NCBI GenBank assembly: GCA_904398675.1 | Contig: CAJFPI010000251.1 | Span: 1 to 7,892 of the forward strand | From: an uncultured Oscillospiraceae bacterium | GTDB lineage: Bacteria > Bacillota > Clostridia > Oscillospirales > Oscillospiraceae | DNA: 7,892 nucleotides | Reading direction: 5' to 3' | Part shown: in pieces, positions 1-6,500 of the stretch | Position numbering within the stretch: the stretch's first letter is position 1 | Layout of the letters: every line of letters begins with the position of its first letter | The notes under the pieces: generated by a model | Told to the model about the DNA's origin: nothing | Database searches by the model: none | The model's input: only the letters and a program-made list of their open reading frames with translations | Position numbers and translations under genes: made by a program

Positions 1-539
1 CCCATGATCTCCACAATGAAGACCCGGGAGTGGGAAAAGGCGGTGGAATGGATGGAGTCAATTACCGCCGTGGCGATATCCATGGCGGACTGGAACCCGA
101 AGGTCATCTCCGTTCCCCACAGGTCGTTGTCAATGGTTTTGGGCAGCGTCACCACGTTGACGCCGTGCTCGCTGAGGAGGTTTGCCGTCTTGTGGGTGCC
201 GTTCCCTCCCAGGATCACCAGGCAGTCAAACCCCTCCTGCTCAACGGTCCGCAGCATCTTCTGCAGCTTGGTCTCCTCGCTGTCCTCCGCGGCCTTCTGC
301 ATCTCCTTGAAGGGCTGCCGGGAGGTCCCCAGGATGGTGCCGCCCCGGGTGAGGATATCGGAGAAATCCTCCGGGTGCATAATATGGTAGTCCTTTTCAA
401 TAAGCCCCCGGTATCCGTCCCGGATCCCGTAGATCGTCACAGTGCTGCCCAGCTCGTTGTACAGCGTCTTGGCCACACCCCGCAGCGCCGCGTTCAACCC
501 CTGGCAGTCTCCGCCGCTTGTCAGCATTCCGACTTTCAT
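1..539 (-). CDS. pfkA: 6-phosphofructokinase, N-terminal part (cut by window edge)
   Basis: Phosphorylates fructose 6-phosphate to fructose 1,6-bisphosphate in the cytoplasm, the committed step of glycolysis. Only the first 179 codons are in the window. Visible PFK motifs are the nucleotide-binding TSGGD at residues 7-11, GTSR at 71-74, GGNGT at 111-115, and PKTIDND at 133-139 with the catalytic-base Asp at 137. The residues matching E. coli Gly104 and Gly124 are Gly114 and Lys134. Gly104 goes with ATP use, while Lys at 124 is typical of PPi enzymes but also occurs in some ATP-dependent ones, so the phosphoryl donor is probably ATP but not certain. The usual acidic residue at E. coli position 103 is Asn113 here. 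I believe GGNGTHKT/PKTIDND occurs in many clostridial PFKs. The ATG at 539-537 is preceded by GGGAGG about 8 nt upstream, which fixes the start. The gene has its own promoter (653-681) and follows the terminator of the metal operon, so it is a separate transcription unit. Confidence 0.95.
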   Translation of the reverse strand, partial: MKVGMLTSGGDCQGLNAALRGVAKTLYNELGSTVTIYGIRDGYRGLIEKDYHIMHPEDFSDILTRGGTILGTSRQPFKEMQKAAEDSEETKLQKMLRTVEQEGFDCLVILGGNGTHKTANLLSEHGVNVVTLPKTIDNDLWGTEMTFGFQSAMDIATAVIDSIHSTAFSHSRVFIVEIM

Positions 540-577
540 ACCTTTTTCCTCCCATCAAGCTTTCCGATCTTCTGCAG

Positions 578-626
578 GGGCGCACGCTACCTGCGTCCCG
601 CCTGCAATACGGCCCCGTATTACAGG
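578..626 (-). promoter_or_regulatory. Structured leader of pfkA: near-perfect 12-bp inverted repeat plus second stem-loop
   Basis: Between the predicted pfkA transcription start (about 646) and its ribosome site lie two tandem dyads. The first has 12-bp arms at 601-612 and 615-626 around a 2-bp centre, with one mismatch that is a G-U pair in RNA. The second has arms 578-584 and 592-599 with one bulged base and a 7-nt loop. Neither is followed by a T run on the minus strand, so they are not an intrinsic terminator. The first could be an operator read as DNA or a stabilising or regulatory RNA hairpin. I recognise no known riboswitch. Confidence 0.45.
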
Positions 627-652
627 GAGCCCCATGCCATTCGTTCTTTTTT

Positions 653-681
653 ATTATAGCCGCATCCATCTACCATGGCAA
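653..681 (-). promoter_or_regulatory. Vegetative-sigma promoter of pfkA
   Basis: Read on the minus strand, TTGCCA (676-681) and TATAAT (653-658) are separated by exactly 17 bp, matching the -35/-10 consensus at 5 of 6 and 6 of 6 bases. The predicted start near 646 gives a leader of roughly 105 nt. It lies just downstream of the metal operon's terminator, which supports independent expression of pfkA. Confidence 0.85.
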
Positions 682-726
682 TTCTTTCTTTTGTAAAAAG
701 TCTGGTTTCTATGTGTGAATCCCAGC

Positions 727-757
727 AAAAAGGACGGCGGCCCTGACAGCCGCCGTC
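727..757 (-). terminator. Intrinsic terminator of the metal-ATPase operon
   Basis: A perfect 9-bp GC-rich stem (arms 733-741 and 749-757) closes a 7-nt loop and, on the minus strand, is followed after one base by five T (727-731). It lies 21 bp after the stop codon of the small membrane protein and before the pfkA promoter, so it ends the ATPase/small-protein transcript. Confidence 0.93.
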
Positions 758-778
758 TCTTCGCTCCCCGCCCTGCGG

Positions 779-967
779 TCAAAATCCCCACACGAAAGCC
801 TTGATAACCGCCGCAGCAAGGATCACTGCCCCCACAAGGGCCGTCACCAGATAGATCCGCCGCTCCTCCGCATCCGCCTTGCCGTTGACCAGGAAATACC
901 GCCCGCCCGCGAGGATGATGGCCCCAAGCACAATCGCAGCAACCGTCAGCGTTTCTTTTTCCTCCAT
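779..967 (-). CDS. Small two-helix membrane protein of the metal operon, unknown function
   Basis: A 62-aa protein with two hydrophobic segments (about residues 7-27 and 38-58) joined by a short polar, charged loop (GKADAEERR, 29-37), so most likely a helical hairpin in the cytoplasmic membrane. I do not recognise the family and see no Cys, His or Met cluster that would bind metal. The chosen start is the ATG at 967-965, which overlaps the end of the ATPase gene by 22 bp. Its own Shine-Dalgarno is weak, so translation is probably coupled to the ATPase. The frame stays open further upstream within the ATPase gene, but that extension reads as low-complexity Gly-rich sequence and is probably a shadow of the other frame. 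The terminator directly after the gene supports membership of the ATPase operon. It might be an ATPase accessory or stability subunit, but that is inference from position only. Confidence 0.72.
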   Translation of the reverse strand: MEEKETLTVAAIVLGAIILAGGRYFLVNGKADAEERRIYLVTALVGAVILAAAVIKAFVWGF

Positions 968-2814
968 TTCAACAGCAGCGCTGAATTGATAATCACAAAA
1001 ACAGAGCCGGCATTGTGGACCAGCGCCCCCACCACCGGATCCAGATTTCCCCGGAGCGCCAGGATAATGGCCAGGAAGTTCAGCGCCATGGAGAAGGTCA
1101 TATTGCACTTGATGGTCACCATCATCCGCCTGGCCAGCCGCAGCAGATGGGGCAGCTCCTGAATATCGTCGTTGACCAGGGCGATGTCTGCGGCGTCCAC
1201 GGCGATATCGCTGCCCACGCCGCCCATGGCAATGCCCACATGGGCCTTTTTCAGCGCGGGCGCATCATTGATGCCGTCGCCGATCATGCAGACCTGCTCC
1301 CCCTGCCGCTGGGAGGCGTCTATGTAGCGCAGCTTATCCTCCGGCAGGCAGCTGCTGTGGACCTCTGCCAGCCCCAACTGTCCGGCAATGTGCTGGGCGG
1401 CGTTGTCGTGGTCCCCGGTGAGGAGCACCGGCGCGGCACCGGCGGACCGGATGGCGGCAATCACCTCCGCCGCGTCAGACCGAATGGTATCGGACAGGGC
1501 CAGGAATCCGGCAGCCCTGCCATCCACGGCCAGATAGACCACGGTGCAGCCCTCCGCCAGATAGCGCTCCGCGCCGCAGCTTTGGGGGAAGTCCACCCCC
1601 TGCTCCCGCATCAGCTCCAGGTTGCCCGCCAGGATCTGCCGCCCCGCCGCCCGGGCAGAGACGCCCCGCCCCGGCAGCATCTGAAACTGCTCCACCGCCG
1701 GCGGCGCCTCCTGGCTCTGCTGGCGGAAACAGCGGACAATGGCCTTTCCCAGGGGGTGCTCCGAGCGCAGCTCGGCGCCGGCGGCATAGCCGTAGAGGGC
1801 CGACTCCGGCACCTCCGGCAGAAGACTCATCACCGCCGCCACCTGGGGAACACCGTAGGTCAGCGTACCGGTCTTGTCAAAGGCGATTTTCCGCACTCCC
1901 GCCAGCCGCTCCAGAGCATCCCCCTCCCGCACCAGAAAGCCGTGCTTTGTGGCGTTGCCGATGGCGGCCATAATGGCCGTGGGCGTGGCCAGCACCAGGG
2001 CGCAGGGACAGAACACCACCAGCACAGTCACAGAGCGGATGATCTCATGGGTGACAAAATAGCTGATAACCGCTGCGGCCAGGGCGATGACCACCACCCA
2101 GGTAGCCCAGCGGTCGGCAAGGCCCACGATTTTGGCCTTGCCCGCGTCGGCGGACTGGACCAGGCGGATCATCCGCTGGATGGAGCTGTCCTCTCCCACC
2201 TTCGTCGCCCGCATTTCAAAAGCGCCGAACTGGTTCACTGTTCCGCTGGAGACCTCGTCCCCCGCTCCCTTATCCACCGGCAGGGATTCCCCGGTCATCA
2301 CAGCCTGGTTGACGGAGGTCTCGCCGGCAGTTATCACGCCGTCCACCGGCACCGTCTCCCCCGGCAGCACCCGCAGGAGATCCCCCACCTGTACCTCCTC
2401 CGCCGGGACAACGCGCTCCTCTGTGCCGCGGAGCACTCGGGCGGTGCGGGGGGTCAGGTGGACCAGCCGCTCAATCCCCGCTCTGGCCCGTGCCACCGTC
2501 AGATCCTCCAGCAGCCCTCCCAGCTGCATAATGGCGGCCACCTCCCCGGCGGCAAAGATCTCACCCGTCGCCACTGAGGCGATGAGGGCAATGGAAACCA
2601 GCACATCCGCTTTAATATCAAAGGCTGTTACAAGGCCGATCACCGCCTCCAACACGATGGGGACACCGCAGAGCACCACCGCGATCCAGGCCGGGTCAAA
2701 GGGCAGCAGTGTCCGGCCTGCCAGGCTCACCACCAGCGCTGCGGCAGAGAGCGCCAAAAGCGTGATGTCCTTTTTGGTCCCGCCCCACTCCAGCCATCTC
2801 TCCAGCGTCTTCAT
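946..2814 (-). CDS. P1B-type heavy-metal-translocating ATPase
   Basis: Uses ATP to export a transition-metal ion across the cytoplasmic membrane. The 622-aa sequence carries the full P-type set: TGES actuator loop (174-177), CPC in the metal-binding helix (269-271), phosphorylated Asp313 in DKTGTLT, the P1B-specific HP dipeptide (353-354), TGDHDNA (466-472) and GDGINDAP (512-519). Hydrophobic segments lie near residues 18-38, 43-64, 70-100, 237-256, 260-285, 574-588 and 594-615. There is no N-terminal HMA or CxxC metal-binding domain. The last helix has HNAGS (600-604), not the MSS of copper types, the Asp of ZntA-like types or the HEGG-type motif of P1B-4, so I do not name the metal. A CtpC-like Mn/Zn type is one possibility. 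The ATG at 2814-2812 has GGGAGG 6 nt upstream. The promoter is overlaid by two CsoR-type dyads and the gene lies downstream of a CsoR-family repressor, implying metal-induced expression. Confidence 0.95.
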   Translation of the reverse strand: MKTLERWLEWGGTKKDITLLALSAAALVVSLAGRTLLPFDPAWIAVVLCGVPIVLEAVIGLVTAFDIKADVLVSIALIASVATGEIFAAGEVAAIMQLGGLLEDLTVARARAGIERLVHLTPRTARVLRGTEERVVPAEEVQVGDLLRVLPGETVPVDGVITAGETSVNQAVMTGESLPVDKGAGDEVSSGTVNQFGAFEMRATKVGEDSSIQRMIRLVQSADAGKAKIVGLADRWATWVVVIALAAAVISYFVTHEIIRSVTVLVVFCPCALVLATPTAIMAAIGNATKHGFLVREGDALERLAGVRKIAFDKTGTLTYGVPQVAAVMSLLPEVPESALYGYAAGAELRSEHPLGKAIVRCFRQQSQEAPPAVEQFQMLPGRGVSARAAGRQILAGNLELMREQGVDFPQSCGAERYLAEGCTVVYLAVDGRAAGFLALSDTIRSDAAEVIAAIRSAGAAPVLLTGDHDNAAQHIAGQLGLAEVHSSCLPEDKLRYIDASQRQGEQVCMIGDGINDAPALKKAHVGIAMGGVGSDIAVDAADIALVNDDIQELPHLLRLARRMMVTIKCNMTFSMALNFLAIILALRGNLDPVVGALVHNAGSVFVIINSALLLKWRKKKR

Positions 2815-2865
2815 GTCATTCCTCCCATAGCAGAGCAGCCTCTACACACACTGCCCCCAAAAAAT

Positions 2866-2883
2866 CATACCCATACAGGTATG
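2866..2883 (-). promoter_or_regulatory. Downstream metal-repressor operator (ATACC-N6-GGTAT dyad 2)
   Basis: An 18-bp inverted repeat with perfect 6-bp arms (CATACC at 2866-2871, GGTATG at 2878-2883) and a 6-bp centre. It covers the predicted transcription start (about 2882) of the ATPase gene. The arm sequence and spacing equal those of the second dyad at 2892-2907, which argues for the same DNA-binding protein, most likely the CsoR-family repressor encoded next door. Confidence 0.75.
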
Positions 2884-2888
2884 CCCTC

Positions 2889-2917
2889 ATTATACCTATA
2901 GGGGTATGGGTTGTCAA
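2889..2917 (-). promoter_or_regulatory. Consensus promoter of the metal-ATPase operon
   Basis: Minus strand TTGACA (2912-2917), 17-bp spacer, TATAAT (2889-2894): a perfect match to the vegetative consensus. The predicted start is near 2882, with a leader of about 68 nt. Such a strong promoter needs repression, and the spacer is occupied by an operator-like dyad. Confidence 0.92.
2892..2907 (-). promoter_or_regulatory. Promoter-spacer metal-repressor operator (ATACC-N6-GGTAT dyad 1)
   Basis: Arms ATACC (2892-2896) and GGTAT (2903-2907) flank a 6-bp G/C-containing centre. The dyad sits between -35 and -10 and overlaps the -10 by three bases, so a bound repressor would exclude RNA polymerase. 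The TACC...GGTA pattern with a GGGG run resembles published CsoR copZA-type operators; assignment to this repressor is inference. Confidence 0.78.
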
Positions 2918-3108
2918 GAGGGTTCCTCTCTTCGCCCCGGCATCCCGCTGCCGCTGTCGGCCAAAGGCGATGCCTTTTCTGCAGATGCCTGCCGCAGCAT
3001 TAACCCCACCGGTTCCGGGCGGTATGTTCCCGGGGTCGTCAGTTTACGGGACGCTCCGCCTGCTGCTGCGGCCCCTTGCGGGGTACTGCGCGTAGTTTTG
3101 AAAGGCGC
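2918..3108. other. Intergenic stretch without recognised gene
   Basis: Between the ATPase promoter and the csoR-side hairpin I find no credible gene. Open frames here on either strand read as low-complexity Pro/Ala/Gly sequence and overlap regulatory DNA. The stretch contains a small 6-bp stem with a 3-bp loop at 2963-2977, A-rich on one side and T-rich on the other, which is a weak bidirectional terminator at best, and a short CCCC/GGGG hairpin near 3072-3083. No tRNA or known ncRNA shape was seen. Confidence 0.5.
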
Positions 3109-3139
3109 AGCAGGGCCGGGGAAATCTCCCGGCCCTGCT
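3109..3139 (-). terminator. Long hairpin after csoR, probable terminator
   Basis: Perfect 12-bp arms (3109-3120 and 3128-3139) with a 7-nt loop begin 17 bp after the csoR stop codon. On the minus strand only a short T run follows, after several G/C bases. On the plus strand TCTGTTTT follows immediately. It may end csoR transcription inefficiently or work best against plus-strand transcription. Confidence 0.6.
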
Positions 3140-3155
3140 CTGTTTTCCGCTGTCT

Positions 3156-3431
3156 TCAATTCATATTGGCGAAACGCTCCACAGCCTTTGTGAAGTTCGC
3201 AATGGTCTGATCCACGTCCCCGTGCTGGATGCCGTCCCGCACGCAGTGCTGGATATGTCCCTCCAGCACCACCTGTCCCACCTTGTGGAGGGCGGATTTG
3301 GCGGCGTTGATCTGGGAGAGGATGTCCTCACAGGGGATGTCTTCATCCACCATGCGGTCGATGGCCTGGACCTGGCCGATGATCTTTTTCAGTCTGCGGT
3401 GCAGATTGTCCGCGTCCATACACTGTTTCAT
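3156..3431 (-). CDS. csoR: CsoR/RcnR/FrmR-family metal-sensing transcriptional repressor
   Basis: A 91-aa all-helical DNA-binding repressor of the DUF156 family that releases its operator on binding its inducer, usually Cu(I) in CsoR members. Family features visible are the basic N-terminal helix with RRLKKIIGQVQAIDRM (12-27) and the ligand set Cys34, His59 and Cys63, spaced as Cys36/His61/Cys65 of M. tuberculosis CsoR. The second-shell residues of copper CsoR are not kept: Pro33 replaces the Tyr before the Cys, and Asn79 stands where Glu is expected. There is also a Cys4 near the N-terminus. Copper is therefore likely but not proven; nickel, zinc or another inducer remains possible. The ATG at 3431-3429 has GGGAGG 7 nt upstream. 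The ATPase operon lies 341 bp downstream, and its promoter carries two matching dyads. The symbol denotes the family rather than a proven copper role. Confidence 0.92.
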   Translation of the reverse strand: MKQCMDADNLHRRLKKIIGQVQAIDRMVDEDIPCEDILSQINAAKSALHKVGQVVLEGHIQHCVRDGIQHGDVDQTIANFTKAVERFANMN

Positions 3432-3469
3432 CTGTCTGCCTCCCGTGAAAAAGGTTCTTATTTCTCCCT

Positions 3470-3498
3470 ATTATCCGGCAGAAGGGGCCGTTTGTCAA
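3470..3498 (-). promoter_or_regulatory. Promoter of the csoR-family repressor gene
   Basis: Minus strand TTGACA (3493-3498), 17-bp spacer, GATAAT (3470-3475), 11 of 12 consensus bases; predicted start about 3463, leader about 32 nt. No ATACC-N6-GGTAT dyad is present, so the repressor may not autoregulate through the same operator. A short AAGGG-N7-CCCTT dyad (3497-3513) abuts the -35 and overlaps the stop codon of the preceding helicase gene; its role is unknown. Confidence 0.87.
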
Positions 3499-3511
3499 GG
3501 GAGTTATCCCC

Positions 3512-6500
3512 TTAAAAGAGGCACAGCTGCTCTGCGGGCCGCTCCCGCTGACGGCGGGAGCGGATCACATCTCCCGGCAGCGCCGCCAGATAGGGGGAGG
3601 GCGCGCCGCCGCAGGTGAGGAAAAGCCGTTCCCGGGCCCGGGTCATGGCCACATATAAAAGGCGCCGCTCCTCCTCGCTGTCTGTCCGGCCGCTTGGGGA
3701 GACCAGGGGAACCATTCCCTCGCTGAGCCCGGCGGCGAATACCACAGGGAACTCCAGCCCCTTGGCGCCGTGGAAGGTCATGAGGCACACCGCGCCGCTC
3801 TCCCAGCCCTTCCCCGCCGCCCGGCGGAGGTCCGCCTCCTGCCCCAGGGTCAGGGCCTGCCACAGGGCGGGGAAATCCGGGTAGAACACCGCCAGATTCC
3901 GCAGCTGCTCCAGGGCGTGGGAGCTGCCGTGCCGCTCCGCCCAGCGCTCCACCAGCCTGCGGGGCGGCTCTTCTCTCACCGCCTCCTGCCACAGCGCCGC
4001 CTCCCGCAGCAGGGCCTCCAGGGGGCCGTAGCCGCGGAAAACCTCCTCCAGCTCCGGCCAGGCCGGGGCGGGGCGGGCGGAAAGGGCACCTTTGGCTTTC
4101 TCCAGGAGGTCCGCCGGGCAGTCCCACAGGATGCGCAGGGCTGTCTCGGCCGCGGCGGCATCGCCGCTGTCCCAGGCAAAACGGAGCACCGCCAGGGCGG
4201 CGGCCACCGTGTCGTCCTCCAGATAGTCCTCCCGGCCGCTGACGATGCAGGGGATATCGTCGTGGATCAGGCATTTCTCCACCAGCTCCAGCTGGCGGTG
4301 GGTGCGGCAGAGCACCGCGATGTCGGAGAAGGCCCAGGTCCTCTCCCCCGCCCCCAGGCTCTGGGCCTCCAGCATGTCGACGCCGCCGGTGAGGCGGCTG
4401 ACGGCTTTTGCCAGGAAAATCCCCTCCTGGAAGGGGTCCTCCAGCTCGATCAGCTCCACCGGGCGGCCGGCGGGGCAATGGGGATGCAGCGTCCGCTCCG
4501 GCCCCGGCCCCGCCTGGATCACTGCCAGAGACGCCTCCAGCACCTCCGGGGTGGAGCGGTAATTTTCTGTCAAAACAATGGTGCGGGTGTCCGGCTCCTC
4601 CCGGCGGAGGCGGTCGAAACACTGGCCATCCGCTCCGCGGAAGGCGTAGATGGACTGGTCCGGGTCCCCGATGACAAAGAGGCTCCGTCCGCCTTGGCTC
4701 CAGGCGCGGAGGAGCTGATACTGCACGGCGTTGATGTCCTGGAATTCATCCACCAGCAGATGGGTGAAGGCCCCATACCCGGCGGTATCCTTTTCCAGCG
4801 CCCGGATCAAGAGATCGTCAAAGTCCAGCAGGCTCCGTTGCTCCAGTGCGGCGCAGTACGCCGCATAGAGCGCCGGATCCAGCTCGTCCTTCCCCCCAGG
4901 GATGCCGCACTTGACACGGGAGACCGCCTGGAGAAACGCCTTGGCGCTCCCCTTTTCTCCGGCGGCGCGGAGAACCTGCTCCGCGAGGCCCAGCGCCTCC
5001 CTGCGGCTCACCAGCCGGACCTTCCCCAGCAGCTGCAGGCAGATGGCGTGGAAGGTGCCGATGGTCATGCCAGACACCGCCCGTCTGCCGCCCAGCCGTT
5101 TCTCCAGGCGCTGGCGCATCTCCGCCGCAGCCTGATTGGTAAAGGTGACGGCGGTGATCTCCCGGGGCCTGACGCCCCGCTCCTCCACCAGATAGGCGAT
5201 CCGCTCCACCAGGGTCTTTGTCTTGCCGGTGCCCGGTCCGGCCACCACCGCCACCACCCGCTCCGGGGCGGTGACAGCGCATCGCTGGGCCTCGTTGGGT
5301 TCTGCAGGCGCCGCCTCCGCCGGCACCTTTTCCGCCGTCTTCCTCCGCTTGAGCTCCCGTGTTCCGCCGGCGGCCGTTTTCCTTGCCTCAGCGCCGAAGA
5401 GGGAGAGCTGTCCCCCCAGGCGCTGGATCTCCCCGGGAGTCAGGAGGGAGATGACGCCGTAGACCCCGTCATAGCCGGCCCGGCGCTCTACCTGTCCCGC
5501 CCGCAGGCGGCGGATCCCCTCCGCCACGCAGGGACCCGCCACAGCCTCAATGTCCCCCAGGGCGGTGCGGCGCAGGATAGTAAACTCCGTCCCCAGCTCC
5601 TCCAGCATGGTTTCGTACAGCGCTGCCGTCTTTTTCCCCGTGGGGGAGGCGCCGGTGGAGGCGGCGATCACCTCCGGGAGGGGCGCCAGGCTTTCAAAGG
5701 GTCTGGCACTGTCAGGGCGATACCCCATGGGGCGATCCGCCAAGGCCTCCACCCGGTGCTCCACGCCGATGGTGAGTTTTTTTCCGCACACCGGGCAGAG
5801 GCCGTCCCGCGCCTCCGTTTCCGCCGGGGTCAGGCAGACGCCGCAGATTCTGTGGCCGTCCAGGTGGTACTTCCCCTCCTCCGGGAAAAACTCCACCGTC
5901 CCCAGGAGCCCCTCCCCGCTGCGGACCGCCCGGAGCAGAGCCGGATAGGTCCGCTCTCCCCCCAGGAGATCCGCCTCCCGCCCCAGCTTGGAGGGGGAGT
6001 GGGCGTCAGAGTGGGAGAGGAGATGCAGATGGTCCAGGGCGGAGAGGCGCCAGTTCATGGGGGGATCAGAGGAGAGGCCGGTCTCCACCGCGTGAATCTC
6101 TCCGGCCAGATCCCCAAAGCACTCCTCCAGGGTGTCAAAGCCGGAGAAGGCGCCGAAGAGGGAGAAATGAGGCGTCCAGATATGGGCGGGGACCAGCTCC
6201 GCCTCCGGCGACACCTCCAGCGTCAGCGCCAGCAGGTCCCGGCTGTCAAGGCCCAGGATGGGCCTGCCGTCGGAGTGAATGTTGCCGATGGCCTCCAGCC
6301 GGGCGGAGAGCTCCTCCGCCGCCTCCAGGGACGGCATGAGGATCAGGTGATGGACCTTTCGCGTCCGCCCGTGTCGCTTGTAGATGCAGCTGATCTCCCC
6401 CGTCACCACGAAGAGGGGCTCCTCCCCGGGCAGCGCGTCCGGCAGCCGCAGCTCCGGCCGGAGGGCATAGACTCCCTCCCCCGCCTCCACCAGGTGCTCC

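Noticed and set aside
555..635. 26-codon leader frame in the pfkA 5' leader ending just before the ribosome site
   Set aside because: No Shine-Dalgarno precedes its ATG and there is no run of regulatory codons. The region is better explained by the two dyads.
1015..2577. A 520-codon plus-strand open frame opposite the metal ATPase
   Set aside because: Same antisense-shadow composition (Gln/His/Arg-rich), no domain, and the opposite strand has every P-type ATPase motif.
2914..3159. Possible 81-aa minus-strand gene directly after csoR
   Set aside because: It would run through the perfect hairpin and into the ATPase promoter/operator, needs a TTG start without a ribosome site, and has a low-complexity product.
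2906..3193. Possible 95-aa plus-strand gene between the ATPase and csoR
   Set aside because: It starts inside the ATPase operator, overlaps the csoR 3' end and shows no family resemblance.
3504..4622. A 372-codon minus-strand frame overlapping the helicase part
   Set aside because: Out-of-frame reading of the helicase, dominated by Gly/Pro/Ala/Arg.
4775..4788. ATACC...GGTAT pair inside the helicase coding sequence resembling the metal operator
   Set aside because: The spacer is 4 bp rather than 6, it lies deep in coding sequence and no promoter is near.
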